A DNA stretch of 64,000 nt from Megaustenia siamemsis (lineage: Eukaryota > Mollusca > Gastropoda > Stylommatophora > Ariophantidae). Made by a program: the position numbers and the translations under genes. The DNA lies in contig JAVIAB010000159.1 of NCBI GenBank assembly GCA_032433765.1, positions 60,764,043 to 60,828,042 of the forward strand, given 5' to 3'. The notes below the pieces were generated by a model. It saw nothing but the letters and a program-made list of their open reading frames with translations, ran no database searches and was not told the DNA's origin. Numbering within the stretch: the first letter of the stretch is position 1; every line of letters begins with the position of its first letter. Of the stretch, positions 41,290 to 52,885 are shown piece after piece.

Positions 41290-42370
41290 CTATAACTTAT
41301 GAATGCTAGTTATGTTATTTATAGATCTCTGCAGTTTGTCTTAGTACATTGTCACACACACCAGGCTGTGGAGCAGATAAGGGTAGTTTCTGAATGTAAC
41401 TGAGCTGGTTCCATAAATAACATTGAATATAGAAGAGTCACATAACTCCCTCTCAACGTGCCCATATCGTGAGTTCTTCACTCATCCCATTAGATAAAGA
41501 AGCCCTTTATAATTTACCAGCAAGAATCAACAATCAAGACTGAATCAAACAAAACGATGTCAACATTCACATCTTGAGCTTTTACCACATTCTTCAACAT
41601 ACAGAAACAATCTTACAACTTACCAACAAGAACCATGAGACAAGCCAGAGCTAGACAAGCCAACAGTGACGTCGCCATATTGTAGTAGGCGATGGATCTG
41701 AAGTTTATGTGTTTTTTGTTTTGTTTCGGCGAGTATTTCCGGTATTCTAACCGAGTTGAGGTCAATGAACTGTTGAAAGAGCAAAATGGCGTCTAATATG
41801 GTGCATTATTTGTCTTGACCGCCGTAAAAAAAATAACGAGCTTGTGTTGCATTTTTGTGTCTAATCCCATGATCAAATTTGGTGTTTGTTTGATACTGTG
41901 ACTGCAAATTTCTCTTTAATTCCTTGCTTTTTAAGAAACCCTACATTGATATAATGTCTATCCTATTGTGTTGTAGTATATCTTTTCAAATTTAAGTTTG
42001 GCTAACAGAAGATGCTCATCTGAAGTCACATTTGCTCCTCTATAGTAGTAGGACACTCTTTCTACAGAGCTACGCAGCCGGAGGCAATCGGATCATCAAA
42101 AGAGACCTCCGTCGAGCAAGTGTTTCGGCCCTTTAGCTTCTTGACACTCTAGGGGAGGTTGGTCAGCCTGGGTCATTACTCCCAGACGTCGACTTCCTGC
42201 TGCATTGCCTCTAAGGCTTACACAGTATGTTCGGCACACAATAACTAAACTTAATACACTAAACACTCGAAAATAGTTTATTTAACCTAACCTAAGGCTT
42301 ACATTGTATGTTTGGCACAAAATAGCTACACTTAATAAGCATAAAACTCGAAAATAGTTAATTTATCTGT
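41290..42370. other. Largely unannotated; only candidate host sequence in the window
   Basis: Free of recognisable repeats except short motifs. The minus-strand exon candidate at 41,624-41,678 lies here. The remainder shows no open frame of note. A motif TTGCCTCTAAGGCTTACACAGTATGTT-like word recurs imperfectly at 42,210 and 42,293 (TAAGGCTTACA), a short local duplication. Confidence 0.45.
41624..41678 (-). CDS. Candidate first coding exon: signal peptide plus splice donor
   Basis: On the minus strand an ATG at 41,678 in a strong context (A at -3, G at +4) encodes MATSLLACLALACLMVLV, a textbook secretory signal peptide (small n-region, 13-residue hydrophobic core). It is followed after one further base by GTAAGT (41,623-41,618), a perfect splice-donor consensus, giving an 18-codon phase-1 first exon. 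Signal-peptide exons of this size are common in secreted protein genes. No second exon was identified downstream on the minus strand, where LINE DNA follows from 41,128. Could be coincidence, but the combination is unlikely in random DNA. Confidence 0.4.
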
Positions 42371-43032
42371 CTTGGTTTATCCCCCCCCCCCTCTCTCTCT
42401 CTCTCTGCGATCAGTACTCAATCAGAGTAGGATTCAAGATTCTCACATGAAGTCAGCTGTCAGGTTAAGGTTAAGTCATTTAGAGTCTGCCAGATCCACT
42501 CTAATTGAACACCCGTTAAAAACGTTGCACTGTGTTCTGCGCCAGTGGCCCAGTGCATCCGATTTCAGCCAGGATATTATTCTGGTTTGCTTTCCTTAGT
42601 CTTTGATTGCCCCCAATCTTCCTGCAAGGCAGCAAATTGTCTTTTCTGTAGGGGAATTCTGCGTTTAGATGGTCTGCCCTCCCAGATTTACGAGCACCAT
42701 CTGCCTGAGGGTGTATCCTAGCTCGTTGCTACGTTTTCCAGTCGAAATAACTTGGCTACTATTAACAACATAGTTTATAGACCCGTCAGTGTCTAACTTT
42801 GGAAGTCCGCGGATGAATTTGACGCTTAGTTGTCTGGCCTTTCTGTTGTTGAGGACTTATTGTGCCGTCCCCACAAACACCTGGTCGGATTATCACCTCC
42901 GGTCCATTATGTAACTTCTTATTGCTTCGTCTGGGGCCCTACTCCAATTCTCCCTACTCTGTTGACTTATGTGGGAGCAATAAGTGGTCAAGTTGTAAAA
43001 TGGTCGCCCAATAGTCTGGTCTGGACATAATA
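42371..43032. other. Dispersed repeat edge and unresolved DNA
   Basis: 42,380-42,407 is a C/CT run followed by GCGATCAGTACTCAATCAG and a stretch shared with 12,767-12,830, marking a dispersed repeat. The rest, to the stop codon of the minus-strand LINE at 43,033, may be LINE 3' untranslated sequence; no frame is open on either strand. Confidence 0.5.
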
Positions 43033-43647
43033 TTATTTGACTGTTGGTCTGTCACGATTCTGCCACAGCCAGCACGACGGTCTTTCGACTGACTCAGCAA
43101 TAGACTTCATTGTTCTTGACCGTATCCCCTCCTTAATTCCTAGCATCTTTAAGAGCTCGTAGAGGGATGGGGTTGTGAGTCCTCTGGCACTAACCACCAC
43201 CAAAAACACTCTACTCTGGAGTCCCTGCTGTCTCAGCTCGGTGGCGAGATTCTTGTATTTGGATAATTTAAATATGTGTTGTTCCTCTTTATTTGACGTT
43301 TAGAGTGCAATGCCCGGATGCATTTTAGATCTCTTAATGCACTCTGGGTACTTACCTCGCCCTAGGAGGTCAACCGCCATCTCCCAATCGTTTGCTATGT
43401 CCAGGATAGTGGAGTCGTTCCAGTTATTTTGCTTGGGTCGTGCGGGCTGTCCCGCTCTCAAAAAGTAGGTGTTAGTCGTAGCTGGTCAAATTTTATTGTT
43501 GGCCTTCATCCGCGCCCCATCCACGGTGACAACCAGTTCATGCAGCACTCTGTTGTGTAGCCATGTGTACCGCCCTTGGCCTAGTGCTGTCTTGCATGAG
43601 GAAAGAACATGCTCCATCGGCTGTCTTCCTCCGCAAGAGGACACCGA

Positions 43648-44453
43648 TCGTCATCTGTCTTCCCCCACTTCACGAGGTTGCATGCTGATGGTAGAAGGTC
43701 GTACATCGATTGTCATCTGTCTTCCCCCACTTCACGAGGTTGCAGACTGATGGTAGAAGGTCGTACATCGATTGTCATCTGTCTTCCCCCACTTCACGAG
43801 GTTGCAGACTGATGGTAGAAGGTCGTACATCGATTGTCATCTGTCTTCCCCCACTTCACAAGACTGCAGACTGATGGTAGAAGGTCGTACATCGATTGTC
43901 ATCTGTCTTCCCCCACTTCACAAGGTTGTATGGTGATGGTAGAAGGTCGTACATCGATCGTCATCTGTCTTCCCCCACTTCACGTGGTTGTATGCTGATG
44001 GTAGAAGGTCGTACATCGATTGTAATCTGTCTTTCCCCACTTCACAAGGTTGCAGACTGATGGTAGAAGGTCGTACATCGATTGTCATCTGTCTTCCCCC
44101 ACTTCACAAGGTTGCAGACTGATGGTAGAAGGTCGTACATCGATTGTCATCTGTCTTCCCCCACTTCACAAGGTTGCAGACTGATGGTAGAAGGTCGTAC
44201 ATCGATTGTCATCTGTCTTCCCCCACTTCAAAAGGTTGCAGACTGATGGTAGAAGGTCGTTCATCGATTGTCATCTGTCTTCCCCCACTTCACGAGGTTG
44301 TATGCTGATGGTAGAAGGTCGTACATCGATCGTCATCTGTCTTCCCCCACTTCACAAGGTTGCAGACTGATGGTAGAAGGTCGAACATCGATTGTCATCT
44401 GTCTTCCCCCACTTCACAAGGTTGCAGACTGATGGAAGAAGGTCGTACATCGA
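43648..44453. repeat. 62-bp minisatellite inside LINE coding sequence
   Basis: Thirteen copies of a 62-bp unit (contains GGTAGAAGGTCGTACATCGA and TCATCTGTCTTCCCCCACTT). On the minus strand each unit encodes part of the segment YDLLPSVCNLVKWGKTDD that leads into the LINE Cys/His knuckle, so the array arose by local amplification of LINE coding DNA. 62 is not divisible by three, so the amplification necessarily broke the frame. Confidence 0.95.
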
Positions 44454-46530
44454 TCTGATTATGTAGCTGAGCCGCAGCGGTGCCATATGCCACATGTCAT
44501 TCCATGTTAGTGTCCTCTGCAAGGCCATATCCTATGTGTTCTATTGGCCATGCTGCACCTGTTGTGCTGCCTTTTGCACACGCTTGTTCTCCTCCACATC
44601 TCTAATCTCCCGGACTACCATGTCCCTACGTTGTCTATTTGATGATTTTTGACCACCATCGGATGTCTCCGTAACCAAATCCACGTCTGTTGGTCTGCGT
44701 GTAGCCCATTACTTCCTTTAGTTGGAAACTTTCACGTGCTTCGTGTACTGCTGCACACGCCTGCCACTTCCGACCGGTCTTCACTGTGGGTTCCACTGTT
44801 CGGACAGTCTCGTCTGACGAACTTTGCAGCATAACTGCCAGTCTGGCCTTGCCGGATTTATATTCCTCTAGGACTGACTTGAACGGAAGGTCCAGCTTGG
44901 CTTTCTTACAGTACAGCGCAACATACGTCAGTCCCGGTGGTACTCCCAGCCATTTCCGCGTGTACCTGCTAATCTTGCTCTCCATCGCTTCCACCGTACT
45001 TGAGCTGATCTCGTATATGAGAAGAGGCCATAGCAGTTTTGGTATCAACAAGAACTGGAGGCACCAGAGTTTAAACTTTCCTAATAGTCTACTCCTGTCG
45101 ATGATAGTAGCCCTTGCTCTGCCATCTCTCCTACTCTCTGGACTGCTTTCGTGTCTTTCAATGAGGCGGCATATACTCTGCCTAGACTCTTTATTGGATC
45201 CTCGCAGCATGTTGGGATCCTCTGCTTCGCCACACTGAATGTAACTTGCTTGGTCTTCCCTCGTCTGATGGATAGGCTTCATGGCTTCCTTGGTTTGAAG
45301 CTCATCCGGCACCACACAATGAGTTCGTCCATGCGTTCACGCATGCTGTGGGCGTGGCCCTCTTCTGATGCTAGGACCGTGGTGTCATCCATAAATGCAT
45401 TAAGTGGTGGCATGTGGTACCCACCTAGAAGGTCTGGTCCTTTTCCAACTCCCTCTGCTGTCTTTAGTATTATCAGCATCGCCATCACGAAGATTCTGGG
45501 CGAAATTTTACAGCCCATCACAATGCCGACTTGCAATTCTATCCAGCTGGTTGTATATTCCTTTGTAGAGAAGCATACAGTGAAGCCGGTAAAATACAGT
45601 CTGAGCAAATGGTTACCCATATCATTGTCGCGTGCTCCAAGCAATCGGGGACACCAGGGACTCCCCCTTTCTGTAACCGTTCTCCATGAGGTACGAGGTG
45701 AGTCTCTTTGTCATTACAGAGAAGAATACTGTACCTTGCACATTCAGTAGGGAGATTGGTCTGAACTGTATATTCTCATTTGAGTTCATTTCCTTTGGAA
45801 TGTACACGCCATTGGCCTTCTTCAATTCCTGGCTTGCAATCTGCCTCTTCCATGCACTCCTGAATAGCGGGTGCAGTCGCTTCAGTACCTCTGGGCATCT
45901 TTTGTAAACCACGTATGGATCGTCATTTGGACCTGGGACTGAGTTGTTGCGGGCTCTGTGAACTACATTTGTCACTTCTTATAGCGTCGGAGGCTTATCA
46001 TTGTATTTCGGGTTGTCGGCATCCGCCGGTTTGATCGCCATATCAACCCTGTCATCAACTTAAGCGGTTCAACTCTCTGGCTGTCCGAATAGGTCTCTCT
46101 TAGATGTTTCTCCAGATCTTCCCTGCTGATTTTTAATGTTCCAGATCTTGGTGGTTCAAACAGCTCCTTTGCAATCTTGAACGGGTATTTGAAGAACGTT
46201 TCCCTGGCCTTCTTGGTTGCTTTCCTTCTCCGATACAATCTTTCTGCTCTACCCAGTGCCTTATGTTGGGACTTTAGATGCTGCCATACCTGATGTAGTG
46301 CTTCCTTCTCTGCTTCTGTAACTTTCTTGAATTGTTTTCTGACATGGTTTTTCTGCCTCCTAATCTCTTCTATTTATTTTTGTTGTCTGCTTTTCTGTGG
46401 CTTCGTGCTCGTCTTAAACTTCCCTTGTATCTAAGCCTAATTCCTTGGCGCAAAAATATTAGACCACTTCGCCTATGCTTTGAAGCTTCTGGACAAGTTC
46501 AGCAGTTTAAGGTGGTTGTCTATGGCTTTT

Positions 46531-47670
46531 GCTAGTGACTTGTCTAACATCTTCCAGACTACTGTGTTGCTAGTGACCTGTCTAACTTCTCCCAGACTAC
46601 TGTGTTGCTAGTGACTTGTCTAACATCTCCCAGACTACTGTGTTGCTAGTGACTTGTCTAACATCTCCCACACTACTGTGTTGCTAGTGACTTGTCTAAC
46701 ATCTCCCACACTACTGTGTTGCTAGTGACTTGTCTAACTTCTCCCAGACTACTGTGTTGCTAGTGACTTGTCTAACTTCTCCCAGACTACTGTGTTGCTA
46801 GTGACTTGTCTAACTTCTCCCAGACTACTGTGTTGCTAGTGACTTGTCTAACATCTCCCAGACTACTATGTTGCTAGTGACTTGTCTAACTTCTCCCAGA
46901 CTACTGTGTTGCTAGTGACTTGTCTAACATCTCCCAGACTACTGTGTTGCTAGTGACTTGTCTAACTTCTCCCAGACTACTGTGTTGCTAGTGACTTGTC
47001 TAACATCTTCCAGACTACTGTGTTGCTAGTGACTTGTCTAACTTCTTCCAGACTACTGTGTTGCTAGTGACTTGTCTAACATCTTCCAGACTACTGTGTT
47101 GCTAGTGACTAGTCTAACATCTTCCAGACTACTGTGTTGCTAGTGACTTGTCTAACTTCTTCCAGACTACTGTGTTGCTAGTGACTTGTCTAACATCTTC
47201 CAGACTACTGTGTTGCTAGTGACTTGTCTAACATCTTCCAGACTACTGTGTTGCTAGTGACTTGTCTAACATCTTCCAGACTACTGTGTTGCTAGTGACT
47301 TGTCTAACATCTTCCAGACTACTGTGTTGCTAGTGACTTGTCTAACTTCTTCCAGACTACTGTGTTGCTAGTGACTTGTCTAACATCTTCCAGACTACTG
47401 TGTTCCTAGTGACTTGTCTAACATCTTCCAGACTACTGTGTTGCTAGTGACTTGTCTAACATCTTCCAGACTACTGTGTTGCTAGTGACTTGTCTAACTT
47501 CTTCCAGACTACTGTGTTGCTAGTGACTTGTCTAACATCTTCCAGACTACTGTGTTGCTAGTGACTTGTCTAACATCTTCCAGACTACTGTGTTGCTAGT
47601 GACTTGTCTAACATCTCCCATACTACCGTGTTGCTAGTGACTTGTCTAACATCTTCCAGACTACTGTGTT
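46531..47670. repeat. 38-bp minisatellite inside LINE coding sequence
   Basis: Thirty copies of a 38-bp unit (core GCTAGTGACTTGTCTAACAT then CTTCCAGACTACTGTGTT). The minus strand of the unit encodes TVVWKMLDKSLA, and unique LINE sequence at both borders continues this phrase (KIKFAPACNTVVWKML upstream, LDKSLAKAIDNHLK downstream). The unit is therefore LINE coding sequence multiplied in place. Variant positions (ATCTTCC/TTCTCCC) are interspersed, not clustered by age. Confidence 0.96.
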
Positions 47671-47689
47671 GCAAGCGGGAGCAAACTTG

Positions 47690-47940
47690 ATCTTCTCTCT
47701 CTTCCCGTCCAAGAGGTGAGCGAATTCATCATCAGACAGCTCAACCTGAATGTTCTCAGTTCTGTGGATTGACTCCTGACTGAGATCTTCTGACGTCTTA
47801 TCTGTCGAGACAGTGCGCTGTTGAGCTACTGATGCTGTATTCCCACACCTCTTCTTCGTTCTGTGTATTTTCATGCCCTTCTGTGTTGAGAATTTCCTAC
47901 CACAGCTACATTTGTGTTCCAGCCGTTGTTCTGGGATCAA
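47690..47940 (-). pseudogene. N-terminal zinc-finger region of the R2/NeSL-like LINE
   Basis: From Met at 47,940: LEHKCSCGRKFSTQKGMKIH and RTKKRC give a C-x-C...H-x5-C type finger as found at the N-termini of R2/NeSL-type proteins, followed by a Ser/Thr/Gln-rich linker and ELSDDEFAHLLDGKREKIKF. It leads directly into the 38-bp array. DNA-binding for target recognition is the family role. Confidence 0.65.
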
Positions 47941-48129
47941 ATACGTTGGTCGGTCCTTGTCGTTTCTGTAGAATCGGTGTGTGATTCATCATTCTCCTCC
48001 CCCCTCCTTTCGGTGAATCTTGGGGGCATTTATTAGGTGTCGTTTCTATAGTTACTAGGTTATCATCTGGCGGGGTGCCGGCCCGGTCAGCCGTTGGTCC
48101 TGGTCTTTCCCAGTGTCTATATACTTTTA

Positions 48130-48480
48130 CATCATCTAAGAATGACTTTCACTTTTACTAAGACATATGTGGTCAATTTGACTCTCCGTTCTGTGGTCCG
48201 ATGACAACCATTTAGCTTTATGTATTCTTTTATACATTATTTATTATGTTTTTAACAAAAGTTCAAATAGGAGAAGGAGTGACTTGGTCTACGCCCTATG
48301 GGCCTGCTACGGCTCGAAAGGTCAATAGATATATTCTTTTGTGTTGAAATATTGTTCCTCATTAGCTCATTTGATTAAAATCACAAAAGTTCGCGAAAAT
48401 CTCTCCATTCACATTCATTTCTCCATCTCCTAAATTTTTCCCATAATATCTTGACCTACATTGAGTGGGATATGTTGTGC
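48130..48480 (-). mobile_element. LINE AP-endonuclease fragment
   Basis: Minus strand encodes YYGKNLGDGEMNVNGEIFAN and FCDFNQM, corresponding to the GKHGLG...NGE-x-F-x-NFC block of the endonuclease copy at 56,250-56,990. Heavily decayed. Confidence 0.65.
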
Positions 48481-48559
48481 ATAATAAGCTCATGTATTCT
48501 ATAAACATCCCTAATAGTACATGAGAACACATAATAATATGAACAATCCATTCAAAAGC

Positions 48560-50085
48560 TGAACCAATCAACATCATCAGCGCCTATGCAATAACAGTTG
48601 CAACAACCACATGCGATAAAGATATATTTTGCGAGATGCTCCAAGTTACCTCTGATTCAATCCGCAAAAATAGAACACCTTTACGTGCTGGGCGATATAA
48701 ATACGTTTTGGATCTGATAATCATTCATGGTCATCATGTCTAGGTCATCATGTCTAGGTCATCATGTCTAGGTCATCATGTCTAGGTCATCATGTCTAGG
48801 TCATCATGTCTAGGTCATCATGTCTAGGTCATCATGTCTAGGTCATCATGTCTAGGTCATCATGTCTAGTTCATCATGTCTAGGTCATCATGGTATTGGC
48901 AAAATGTACGATAATGGTCAGAGGCTTCTAGAATGTTGTTCCCTTAACAACCTGTGGGCTACCAATACCTTCTTCATCGTTAAGAACCGACAAAAGACAG
49001 CATGACGCCTCCCAAGGTCCGTACATTGGCACCAGCAAGACTTTGTCCTAGTTCGCAGACAACACTTAAATAATGTTAGAGTAACCAGAGCATACCATAG
49101 CGTAAACTGTGACACACAACCCACACTTGACATTAGTAAAGTGAAGGCAACCACCAACAGGACACACAAATCTAGAGAACCACCCAGTCCTAAGATTAAT
49201 ATCGCTGCAAACAAAATTACCCGACAACCAAGTTCTGTTCCCGAATGCCTTCCAGAAACGCACCGAAAAAGCAGAAAACCTCGACATTGTCGGTGATTCA
49301 TTGAACCAACTAAAGTCGCGCATCCTTGACTGTGGAATCTCTTCTCTTGTTAAAGATAAACACTCCACCAACGATTGGACTCAAGAAAACTCGATGAATC
49401 TCATACCACTTGTAGAGAAGAACAAGACTTTCATAACCTTTAAGAATTACCCATGCTTGATCACAAAAGACCAATTCAAACAAGCAATAGCAGAAACGCA
49501 AGAGGAATGAAGGAGATATGCGAACGAGTATTGGTCAAATCTGTGCTCTACGATCCAGAAAGCTTCTCAGCTGCGCGATTCTAGAACTTTGTATAACAAC
49601 ATAAAGATTGCCCTAGGCCCAAACATTTCACAATTTACTCTCCTAAAAGACGCAAATGGTGAGCCTATCAGTGACAACTAAACAGCTGGAAAGATGGGTC
49701 GAACATTACTCAAATCTCTACTCTGAAGACAGACCAGCAAGACAACTATTAGACCAGTGGCCCTCCTCCCCCCCTCCCCCCGCCAAAAAAAGAAAAAAAA
49801 AAGAAGAAAGAACACTATCCAACTGGATAAGATAAACCCACAGAGGAGGATCTTCATGATGGTATTAATTACCTCCCATGTGGAACAGCCTCAGGTAACA
49901 ATATACCCGCCGAAGTAATTAAGGACAATCTTGAACCACTCCTGCCCAACCTCTACAAACTCCTTGTCCAATGCTGGAGAAACAGAGATATACTCCAGGC
50001 AAAGAAAGATACCGAGATTGTAGCGTTACACAAGAATAAAGGGAACAAGGGAGATTGTAATAACTATAGGGTTATCTCCCTCCTG
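48560..50085 (+). mobile_element. LINE fragment: endonuclease to RT start
   Basis: Plus strand: degenerate SAYA-x-T block (48,575), a 14-bp array, HHGIGKMYDNGQRLLECC and LWATNTFF (48,890-48,980), HWHQQDFVLVRR (49,027), then a long decayed linker, SGNNIPAEVIKDNLEPLLPN (49,890) and NKGDCNNYRVISLLSISG (50,040), the first RT blocks. It stops there at A-rich DNA. Multiple stops. Confidence 0.8.
48729..48892. repeat. 14-bp tandem repeat inside LINE endonuclease sequence
   Basis: Eleven full copies of GGTCATCATGTCTA plus a partial. The unit encodes the phrase WSSCLGHH (in its single original phase) that normally occurs once between GDFNAR and GIGK in this endonuclease. Amplified from LINE coding sequence. 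Confidence 0.95.
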
Positions 50086-50255
50086 AGTATAAGTGGAAAT
50101 ATGAAATGGAAAAAAAAAATAGATATAGAACAAAATTCGAAAAAAACCTATGCTTAAAGCATCACGTAAGAAGAGAACAACACTAAGCAAAACGAAGTTT
50201 CGGCTCAAGAGGTCCTAATAAGGAACAAACATATAACACACGTATGTATTTAAAA

Positions 50256-50370
<115 letters not shown>

Positions 50371-50737
50371 ATTTCGAACGAAAAAAAAAATAAAAATAAA
50401 ATTAAAAATAAAACCTTACCTGTATAATTTCACAAAACAAAAAATAAATCAAAATAAGCATTTAATTAAGTGGTATCATACATACCGATCTTTTGAACAC
50501 AACTATCTAGCTGCTTGCAACAACGTTCGGAAAAGATTATAAAGATTTGAAATGGCAGGCCTTAAATACAATACCTGATATGGCCACGCCCCTAACATCT
50601 GTTTAATCTGTCCATTAGGGAACAGGAACACGATTGCAGTGCTGCGGCATAGCTGCTAGCAAAGAGCCAGTGGGCGTAACAGGAGCCAGTGGGCGTAGGA
50701 TGTAACGTGTACTTTAATAAAGTAATGTGTTATTAAT

Positions 50738-52255
50738 AGTTATTCATGACATTCAACTGTCATTCAGTCATTCATCTGTCATCCGCAGACATTCCTCTGC
50801 CATTCGTAGTCATTCATGTCATTCATCTGTCATTAGTATTCATTCAATTGTCATTCATACTCCTTCACGTCACCCTTCTGTCATTTATAGTTATTCTTAT
50901 AATTAATCTGTCATCTGTAGTCACTTAGCTGTCACTCATGGTCACCCATGTCATTCGTTTTTCAGAAACAAATTCTTGTCATTCTCATCTGTCATTCGTA
51001 ATCATTAATATGTCAGTCGTGGTCTCTTATGTTATTCAGATTCACATATGTTATCTGTCTGTCAGTCATAATAATCCATCTGTCATTCGCAGTGATTCAT
51101 AGTCACTCATGTCATTCATCTGTCAGTTATAGGCACTCATGTTATTCATATGGCATTCAAAGTTGTTAATGGTAATTGTCTGTCTTTCCTAGTCGGTCAT
51201 CTGTAATTCATAGCCTTTATGTCATTCATCTCTCATCTATAGCAATTCCTGTGTCACACATGCCATTAATCTGTAAATAATATTGCCTCGTGTCATTTAA
51301 ATGTCAGTCATACTTTAAATGGCATCTACATGTCATTGGTAGTTACTTATGTCATTAATCTGTCATTCACTGACATTCATTTATCATTCATAGTCAATCA
51401 TGCCATTCTTCTGTCAATAATAGTCGATATGTCATTCATCGGACATTTTAATCATTCTTCTTTCCGTTATAGTCACTCATATCATTCATAGTACCTGTGC
51501 TATTCATATGTCAGTCATAGTCATGCATATCATCAATCTGTCAGTCATTATCATCCATGTCTTTCATCTGTCATTTGTAGTAATTCATGTCAGATGTAGT
51601 CTCTCATGCCATTTAACGGTCTTTCATAGTCACTCATGCCATTCATCTGCCAGTCATAGTCGCTCATGTTATTCATATGTCAGTGATCGTCATTCAGTTC
51701 ATTCATCAATCAGTTATAGTCACTCATGTCATCATGTGTCATTGATAGACATTCAGCTGTCATTTGACGTCATTCATAACTCTCATGTTATTCGTATTTC
51801 ACTCATATTCACTCATGTCATTCTTCTGCCAGTTATAGTCACTCACTTTTTATTTGTCATTCACTGTTACAGAAGTCAATCTTAGTCATTCATGTCATCC
51901 ACATGTCATTCATAGTCATTCATCTTTCATTCTTAGTCACTCATGTAATCCATCAGTCACTTATAGTCACTCATGTCATTGATCATTCGGTAGTCAATTA
52001 TGTCATGTAAATGTCTTTGATAGTAATTATGTCATATTTCTCTTTTGTCATAGTCATTTATATGTCATTCAATGTCCTTCGCTTTATTAATCTGTCATTC
52101 TTAATCACTAATATCATTAATCTGTCAGCATTATTCTTTCATGTCATTCGTAGTAATTCATATGTCAGCGGAAATCTTTCATGTAATTTATTTGTCATTC
52201 ATAGTCACTTGTGTCATTCATCTGTCGGTCATAGTCACTCATATCATTAATAGTC
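50738..52255. repeat. Degenerate ~30-bp minisatellite
   Basis: About 50 poorly conserved copies of a unit like TCATTCATCTGTCAGTCATA followed by GTCACTCATG, alternating TCATTCAT, CTGTCA and TAGTCA words with variable length. Old array. Open frames across it (for example near 51,508-51,885) are low-complexity artefacts. 52,256-52,480 holds nothing that I recognise. Confidence 0.9.
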
Positions 52256-52479
52256 TTAAAAAACAGAAAACTGTTTGAGACGAATCTCGATTTTTTCATT
52301 ATTACGATAAACTGAGCATCTGTTTCTTTTTCACACTTTATCCATAATATGTGGCTGTTTCATTTGTTGTTTCAGCATTAAAATAAAGTTTTGCTGTAAC
52401 GATTATCAAAATCCATTATTTTCATTATTTCTTCTACTTTTCTTCCTACCTTTCATCGTCGATGGGATATATACTGTGT

Positions 52480-52787
52480 GGTCTTTTTCCCTTTTGTTCG
52501 CCTATGCTGCTGTTATCTTTCCTAGTGCTTCTGATAGTCCATTCAATCCATCTTTTTCGTGGTCAGCCATTGGGCCTGGTGTTCTCACAACGTTTGTTGA
52601 AGGCTCTTTGTGTTGTGTTTTGATTTTTCTGCCTTGTCACGTGGCCAAACCATTTTATCTTGTCTTCCTCTTCTACATTTAAGCTCCCTGTGGAGCATAG
52701 GTCTTCAACAAACACATTCCAAGTCGTTCTGTTTCTTACTATAATTTTAAGATCATTCCATGTGTTCCCCACGATGAAGTCAAACAA
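52480..52787 (-). mobile_element. LINE 3' end (second family)
   Basis: Minus strand: NDLKIIVRNRTTWNVFVEDL then CSTGS, matching 4,740-4,820 and 59,710-59,790, followed by a segment IKWFGHVTR out of its usual order, so the copy is rearranged. Confidence 0.7.
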
Positions 52788-52789
52788 GG

Positions 52790-52884
52790 ACCATTCTCAG
52801 ATCAGTGCCTATAGCATCATCACAATGCAGAACACTGCGGGCAAGCTGCTGGAGAAAATAGTTGCCAGTGTACTCACCTGTCAC
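52790..52884 (+). mobile_element. LINE RT fragment, left of hAT insertion
   Basis: Plus strand encodes a degenerate ISAYSIITMQNTAGKLLEKI block, the RPISLTNTAGKLLE-type fingers motif. The frame is interrupted by the hAT element at the codons for the phrase LTCH and resumes at 55,872. Confidence 0.75.
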
Positions 52885-52885
52885 T

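Larger units (their letters stand above)
43033..47960 (-). mobile_element. R2/NeSL-like LINE with zinc finger, RT and restriction-like endonuclease
   Basis: Minus strand, 5' to 3': a C2H2-type finger (47,910-47,850), a 38-bp minisatellite, helical LDKSLAKAIDNHLK (46,520), RT with NSVPGPNDDPYVVYK (45,940), FRPISLLNVQG (45,760), FMDDTTVLAS (45,390; catalytic Asp pair), a thumb and connector (45,300-44,640), a 62-bp minisatellite, a Cys/His knuckle CPLC...EHVLSSC (43,650-43,590) and a C-terminal segment with DLLGRGKYPECI and HPGIALY resembling the PD-(D/E)XK endonuclease of R2/NeSL-type elements, ending at TAA 43,033. This layout, unlike all the others here, lacks an AP endonuclease. Frameshifts in every domain. 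Confidence 0.8.
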
